From positions 1-64,000 of the forward strand of contig JAJYMB010000135.1 of the NCBI GenBank assembly GCA_021787365.1: a DNA stretch of 64,000 bases, written 5' to 3'. The DNA is from Actinomycetes bacterium. GTDB lineage: Bacteria; Actinomycetota; Acidimicrobiia; Acidimicrobiales; Palsa-688. The position numbers were made by a program, and so were the translations under genes. This document shows, in pieces, positions 60,764 to 64,000 of the stretch; position 1 is the stretch's first letter, and each line of letters begins with the position of its first letter. The notes beneath the pieces were generated by a model. The model saw only the letters and a list, made by a program, of their open reading frames with translations. It had not been told where the DNA came from and made no database searches.

Positions 60764-61774
60764 ATGGAAAGGCCAGTGGTGGTCCTCGTGCCAGAGCCTC
60801 AGCGCTCTTCGCGCATCTTCACCGAGGACGTGCGCAGCGAGCTCGAGCGCCGCTTCACGGTCATCGACCTCGAGGGCAAGCCGAAGGGGCTCGACGACGT
60901 CCTGGCAGAAGCGTTGGCCATCGTTGGCCAACCCGACCTCCCGGCCGCGCGGCTCCAGCGTGCGCCACGCCTGCGGGCCTTGCTCAACGTCGAGGGCAAT
61001 TTCTACCAGAACGTCGATTACCCCCTGTGCTTCGAGCGCGGCATCTACGTGTTGGGCTGCGGGCCTGCCTACGCCCAAGCCGTCGCTGAATATTCTCTCG
61101 GCCTGGCTTTGGACCTGGCCCGAGGCATTTCGCGCGAGGACCGGGCTTTTCGCGCCAACCGCGAGCGCTACGTGCTCGAGGGCAATGGGGACGCCGTACT
61201 GCTGCGCCATGCGGCCGTCGGCATGATCGGCTTCGGCAACTTGGGCCGGGCGCTCCTTCCCCTGCTCGCTGCCTTCCGCGCCACGGTCCGGGTGTACGAC
61301 CCATGGCTGCCGGCCAGCGTCCTCGAGGAGGCCGGGGCGGTCCCCTCTGGGCTGGCCGAGCTGCTCGCCGAGAGCACCTTCGTGTTCGTACTGGCGACCG
61401 TGACCGAAGAAAGCGAAAACCTCCTCGGTGGCGCGCAACTCGACTTGCTGGCGCCGGGAGCCCGCTTGGTCCTGGTGAGCAGGGCCCCTGTGGTCGATTA
61501 CGACGCGCTGCTCGACCGGGCTGCGGCTGGACGGCTGCTCGCCGCTATCGACGTGTGGCCCGAGGAGCCCGTCCCCTCCGACCACCGGGCGCGAGAGCTC
61601 GACGGCGTGGTGCTGTCCGCCCACCGGGCCGGCGGCATCCCCGAAGCTTTCTACGAGATAGGTCGCATGGTCCTCGACGACCTCACCCTGATCGCTGGAG
61701 GGCTCCCGCCAGTACGCATGCAAATCGCCTCCCGTGAACTCGTCGGGCGCTACCGCAACCGCCCCGCCGGCTAG
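60764..61774 (+). CDS. D-isomer-specific 2-hydroxyacid dehydrogenase
   Basis: 336 residues. NAD motif VGMIGFGNLGRALLPLL (GxGxxG at about 152), catalytic Arg in LVSRAPVVD, Glu in DVWPEEPVP and His in LSAHRAGGIPE. It reduces or oxidises a 2-hydroxyacid or 2-keto sugar acid. Six bases after the permease, so it is probably the first catabolic step for the imported compound. Confidence 0.85.
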   Translation: MERPVVVLVPEPQRSSRIFTEDVRSELERRFTVIDLEGKPKGLDDVLAEALAIVGQPDLPAARLQRAPRLRALLNVEGNFYQNVDYPLCFERGIYVLGCGPAYAQAVAEYSLGLALDLARGISREDRAFRANRERYVLEGNGDAVLLRHAAVGMIGFGNLGRALLPLLAAFRATVRVYDPWLPASVLEEAGAVPSGLAELLAESTFVFVLATVTEESENLLGGAQLDLLAPGARLVLVSRAPVVDYDALLDRAAAGRLLAAIDVWPEEPVPSDHRARELDGVVLSAHRAGGIPEAFYEIGRMVLDDLTLIAGGLPPVRMQIASRELVGRYRNRPAG

Positions 61775-61828
61775 CCCCGAAGGGAGCGGGCGGCGCCCGT
61801 TCGAGGCCATGAGCCGGGTCCCGGTGAG

Positions 61829-62476
61829 GTGAGCACCGTGAAGGTCCTCAGCTGCCGCGGGGTGTTATTCGACTGCGATGGCGTCCTGGTCGACTCGGAC
61901 GAGAGCGTCGCCTCGGCCTGGGGCCGCTGGGCCCGCCGGCTCGGTCTGGACGTCGAGATGGTGCAAGGGCTGGTGCACGGCCGCCGGTCCGCGGACACGG
62001 TGGCGATGCTCGTCCCTCGGGAGCGCCAAGCCGAGGAACTGGCTCGGATCAACCGCTACGAGATCGAAGACGCCGGCAGCGTGCGCGCTATCGGAGGCGC
62101 CCTGGCTTTGCTCCAATCGATCCCGGCCCCTCAGTGGGCCGTAGTGACTTCGGGCCGTGCAGAGCTGGCGCTCGCCCGGTTGCGCGCCGCCGGCCTACCT
62201 CGCCCGGCGGTGCTGGTCGGTGCCGAAGACGTGAGCCGAGGCAAGCCCGACCCCGAGGGTTACAGGCTGGCAGCCGAGAGCCTGGGCGTGCCACCGGCCG
62301 AGGCGGTAGTGCTCGAGGATGCCGCGGTTGGCGTCCATGCCGCCCGGGCGGCCGGCGTGGGCGCCGTCGTCGGGGTGGGCGAGCGAGCTGCTGCGGGCGG
62401 CGCCGATGTCGTCGTAGCCGACTTACGCCCCCTCCGGTGGGAAGATGGGCATCTCTGGGTGAGGGGGACAGTTTGA
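61829..62476 (+). CDS. HAD-superfamily phosphatase (beta-phosphoglucomutase-like)
   Basis: 215 residues. Motif I FDCDGVLVDSDESV with both Asp residues, motif II VVTSGRAE, motif III Lys in RGKPDPEGYRLAAESLG and motif IV VLEDAAVGVHAA. A sugar-phosphate phosphatase or phosphomutase. GTG start; same direction as the dehydrogenase and likely last gene of the sugar operon. Confidence 0.85.
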   Translation: MSTVKVLSCRGVLFDCDGVLVDSDESVASAWGRWARRLGLDVEMVQGLVHGRRSADTVAMLVPRERQAEELARINRYEIEDAGSVRAIGGALALLQSIPAPQWAVVTSGRAELALARLRAAGLPRPAVLVGAEDVSRGKPDPEGYRLAAESLGVPPAEAVVLEDAAVGVHAARAAGVGAVVGVGERAAAGGADVVVADLRPLRWEDGHLWVRGTV

Positions 62477-62479
62477 CGG

Positions 62480-62995
62480 TCAGAGCGTGACGTCGCCGGC
62501 TTCGTCCGTCGACTCCAGGGTCGCGGCCAGCCTGACCAGGAAAGAACGCACGGTCGACTCGGCCACGCGGTGCAGGACGGCACGGTCCAGGCGCCGGCCC
62601 AGTTCCCCGAGCGGCGCCACGTAGGAAGCCGACAGGATGACACGGCACTCGGAGGGGCCGATCGGGGCGAACTCGAGGTCGCCGTCGAGCACTGGGAAAA
62701 GCCCAGGGAACTGCACGGCCTCCCACCTGATAGAGACGGCGAGGCCTGCTCCTCGCTCGCGACAGGCACCGAGGGCCACGCGCACGTCGCGGGAGATCCG
62801 CCCCGAGGCCCAGGACGGCCCGATCCTGACGAGCAGTTCGTGGGCGTCCTGGCCCGCGGCCGAAGCAAGAGGTTCGAGCCGGCTCCCATCGCCGTGGCAC
62901 CAGTCCTCGGCCACCTCGATGGGTCGTCCCACATCGACGAAGTCGTGAACGAAAAGCGCCCTTTCCTTCTCGCCCGCAACCCCCGTCTCGCCCAT
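62480..62995 (-). CDS. SRPBCC-like protein, unknown function
   Basis: 171 residues from ATG 62995, chosen because longer starts would read through two DosR-like boxes upstream. The pattern SGRISRDVRVALGACRERG, FPVLDGDLEFAPIGPSECRVI and YVAPLGELGRRLDRAVLHRV fits the SRPBCC fold of lipid- or ligand-binding proteins. Homologues are common in actinobacterial stress loci. No catalytic motif. Convergent with the HAD gene, three bases apart. Confidence 0.65.
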   Translation of the reverse strand: MGETGVAGEKERALFVHDFVDVGRPIEVAEDWCHGDGSRLEPLASAAGQDAHELLVRIGPSWASGRISRDVRVALGACRERGAGLAVSIRWEAVQFPGLFPVLDGDLEFAPIGPSECRVILSASYVAPLGELGRRLDRAVLHRVAESTVRSFLVRLAATLESTDEAGDVTL

Positions 62996-63034
62996 CGCGA
63001 GGGCAGGGTACGTCGCAGCGGCGCCCGCCTGGTA

Positions 63035-63048
63035 GGGCCGAAAGGCCC
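63035..63048. promoter_or_regulatory. DosR-like box
   Basis: GGGCCGAAAGGCCC, 40 bases upstream of the SRPBCC-like gene start. Confidence 0.5.
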
Positions 63049-63131
63049 AACCACCTGGGGGAAAAGCCCGCGCTTCGACCACGCTCTTTCGAGCACCAAG
63101 CCGGTAGCATCCTCAGAGGCTGTCTGGCCTA

Positions 63132-63146
63132 GGGACTTTCGGCCCT
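63132..63146. promoter_or_regulatory. DosR-like box
   Basis: GGGACTTTCGGCCCT, a good match. It lies in the 325-base gap between the SRPBCC-like gene and the zinc-ribbon gene, so it can serve either. Confidence 0.65.
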
Positions 63147-63182
63147 AGGGCCGAGGCCGTGGGCCGCTGGTATTTTTAACTC

Positions 63183-63298
63183 GGCACTCTGGTGCATGCC
63201 AGACGGCACGTTCGACCGGGGTCGTGCGCCGCTGGTGAAGTTACCCGGTCGGCGTCGGGTGGTGTGCCTCGTCTGTCGGCGGGGCGCACCAGAGTGCC
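63183..63298 (+). ncRNA. Candidate structured leader or small RNA with a 13-bp terminal stem
   Basis: GGCACTCTGGTGC (63183-63195) is exactly complementary to GCACCAGAGTGCC (63286-63298). Inside, CAGACG (63200-63205) pairs with CGTCTG (63270-63275) and GCAC (63206-63209) with GTGC (63264-63267). It ends 23 bases before the ATG of the zinc-ribbon gene. A leader element, a small RNA, or a mini-element are the options; I know no family with this shape. Confidence 0.45.
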
Positions 63299-63321
63299 TT
63301 TGGCAAAGAGGTGAGCTGGTC

Positions 63322-63657
63322 ATGAAGCTAGCCGCACCGATCAGATGCAGGCACTGTGGCCGAGTGGTTGTGTCACCGGACGAACCCGAGTTCTACTCGT
63401 GCCACTTCACCGTTACAGACCCGCACATGGACAGGTGGTCTTGTGGTTCGTGCATCACCTTCGAAGAGAAGCGTGACATCGTCCTCGAGCTCGAGGGCCC
63501 CTCGCTCGAGGTCATCGACCTGGCCGAGGTGACGCCCGAGGACATATACGCAGCCGCCAGAGAGGCCGGGCTGGCGAAACAAGAGGTCCTGCTCTTGCAC
63601 CAGTTCGTCAATATCTCATGGCGGGCTCAGAGTATGGCGGTAGGCCGGAAACGCTGA
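63322..63657 (+). CDS. Small zinc-ribbon protein
   Basis: 111 residues from ATG 63322 with AAGAGGTGAG upstream. CRHCGRVVVSPDEPEF near the N-terminus and WSCGSCITFEEKRDIVLELE form two Cys pairs of a zinc ribbon; the C-terminal part has VTPEDIYAAAREAG. I know no function. A GTG/ATG further up (63196) would read through the inverted repeat and is unlikely. Confidence 0.65.
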   Translation: MKLAAPIRCRHCGRVVVSPDEPEFYSCHFTVTDPHMDRWSCGSCITFEEKRDIVLELEGPSLEVIDLAEVTPEDIYAAAREAGLAKQEVLLLHQFVNISWRAQSMAVGRKR

Positions 63658-63732
63658 CCGCACGAACGGTCGTTGGACAGGGCCAGCTCAGGGTACGACC
63701 CGGCCCCGACCCAGCGCTTGGAGGCGAAGCTC

Positions 63733-64000
63733 CTACTGCTGCTTGGCACGGTGGGGCTGGTGCAGAGCTCTCTCGACGGCCGCCACCCACTGGGCTGGCC
63801 ACCACGCGACCACTTCGGAACTCCTCGCCAAGTCCAGTTCGAGAGGCACGAGCACCTCGCGTTGCAGCCGGGCGAGCGAACCCGAAGAGCGGGCCTCTCG
63901 AAGTACTTCCCCTGCCAAGTAGGTACGAGCCCGGCGCCACCTCCTCTCGCCCAGGCCGGGGGCGGCCGAGCGCCTCAGCTCAGCTTGAAGATCTTCCTCA
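63733..64000 (-). CDS. Third LVPLELEL-family protein, truncated by the window end
   Basis: The frame runs off the right edge. Visible residues read RRWRRARTYLAGEVLREARS, then SGSLARLQREVLVPLELDLA, closely matching the second block of the gene at 4196-4771. The C-terminal part (WWPAQWVAAVERALHQPHRA) also has an aromatic pair then ALxxA. It ends at TAG/TGA near 63733. It supports a multi-copy family. Confidence 0.65.
   Translation of the reverse strand, partial: EEDLQAELRRSAAPGLGERRWRRARTYLAGEVLREARSSGSLARLQREVLVPLELDLARSSEVVAWWPAQWVAAVERALHQPHRAKQQ

Noticed and set aside
1-64000. tRNA, rRNA or transposase genes
   Set aside because: No cloverleaf T-loop pattern, rRNA stretch or transposase-like protein was noticed on reading both strands; a dedicated scan was not possible.

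Overview
The window looks like chromosomal DNA of a GC-rich actinobacterium. An uncultured relative of the Acidimicrobiia is my best guess, but this is inference from gene content and not from a marker gene. Supporting points are the bacterial proteasome activator homologue, DosR-type boxes, an IdeR-type iron box, GTG/TTG starts, and abundant sulfur-trafficking and iron genes. No rRNA, tRNA, CRISPR array or intact insertion sequence was seen.

Layout. (1) 1-4.2 kb: tail of cydB, then cydD and cydC for assembly of cytochrome bd; cydC carries a frameshift. (2) 4.2-8.6 kb: peroxide defence (1-Cys peroxiredoxin, AhpD, AhpC, divergent OxyR with a textbook four-half-site operator) plus an adenosine-specific kinase. 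(3) 8.7-12.6 kb: rhodanese-persulfide dioxygenase fusion, TauE/SafE exporter, a 56-residue Cys-rich protein, and a membrane protein whose cupredoxin domain has lost its copper ligands. (4) 12.8-17.3 kb: Fbp-type iron ABC transporter and a divergent DtxR-family regulator with an iron box. (5) 17.4-27.8 kb: GroES, glutaredoxin, thioredoxin, OsmC and a sulfur-handling operon (DsrE2, TusA, DsrE, TusA, MvhD-like protein, HdrA/GltD chimera, HdrA, small winged helix, HdrC, HdrB). (6) 27.8-36 kb: a decaying stretch with NUDIX, PIN, TrxB and paralogue remnants among MFS, citrate synthase, lipoprotein and NRAMP-like genes. (7) 36-51 kb: stress and hypoxia genes (Hsp20, two universal stress proteins, MFS pumps, aldo/keto reductase, alcohol dehydrogenase, ABC exporter pair, proteasome activator homologue) and a PAS protein that resembles a DosS fragment. 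(8) 50-56.3 kb: a GltD-like/NifJ/dihydroorotate-dehydrogenase-like operon. (9) 56.4-62.5 kb: LacI-controlled sugar ABC operon with a 2-hydroxyacid dehydrogenase and a HAD phosphatase. (10) 62.5-64 kb: SRPBCC-like and zinc-ribbon genes around a strong inverted repeat, then a truncated gene.

Two regulatory themes stand out. The sulfur half carries four sites of the form ATACC-N6-GGTAT (CsoR/CstR type), which suggests persulfide-controlled expression. The right half carries many GGGAC-centred palindromes of the DosR/DevR type in front of redox, fermentation and stress genes. The regulators that would bind these two site types are not encoded here.

Other themes are a family of unknown proteins sharing a LVPLEL-type motif (three copies, one fused to the dead cupredoxin), short tandem arrays that begin exactly at the stop codons of four genes, and several pseudogenes.
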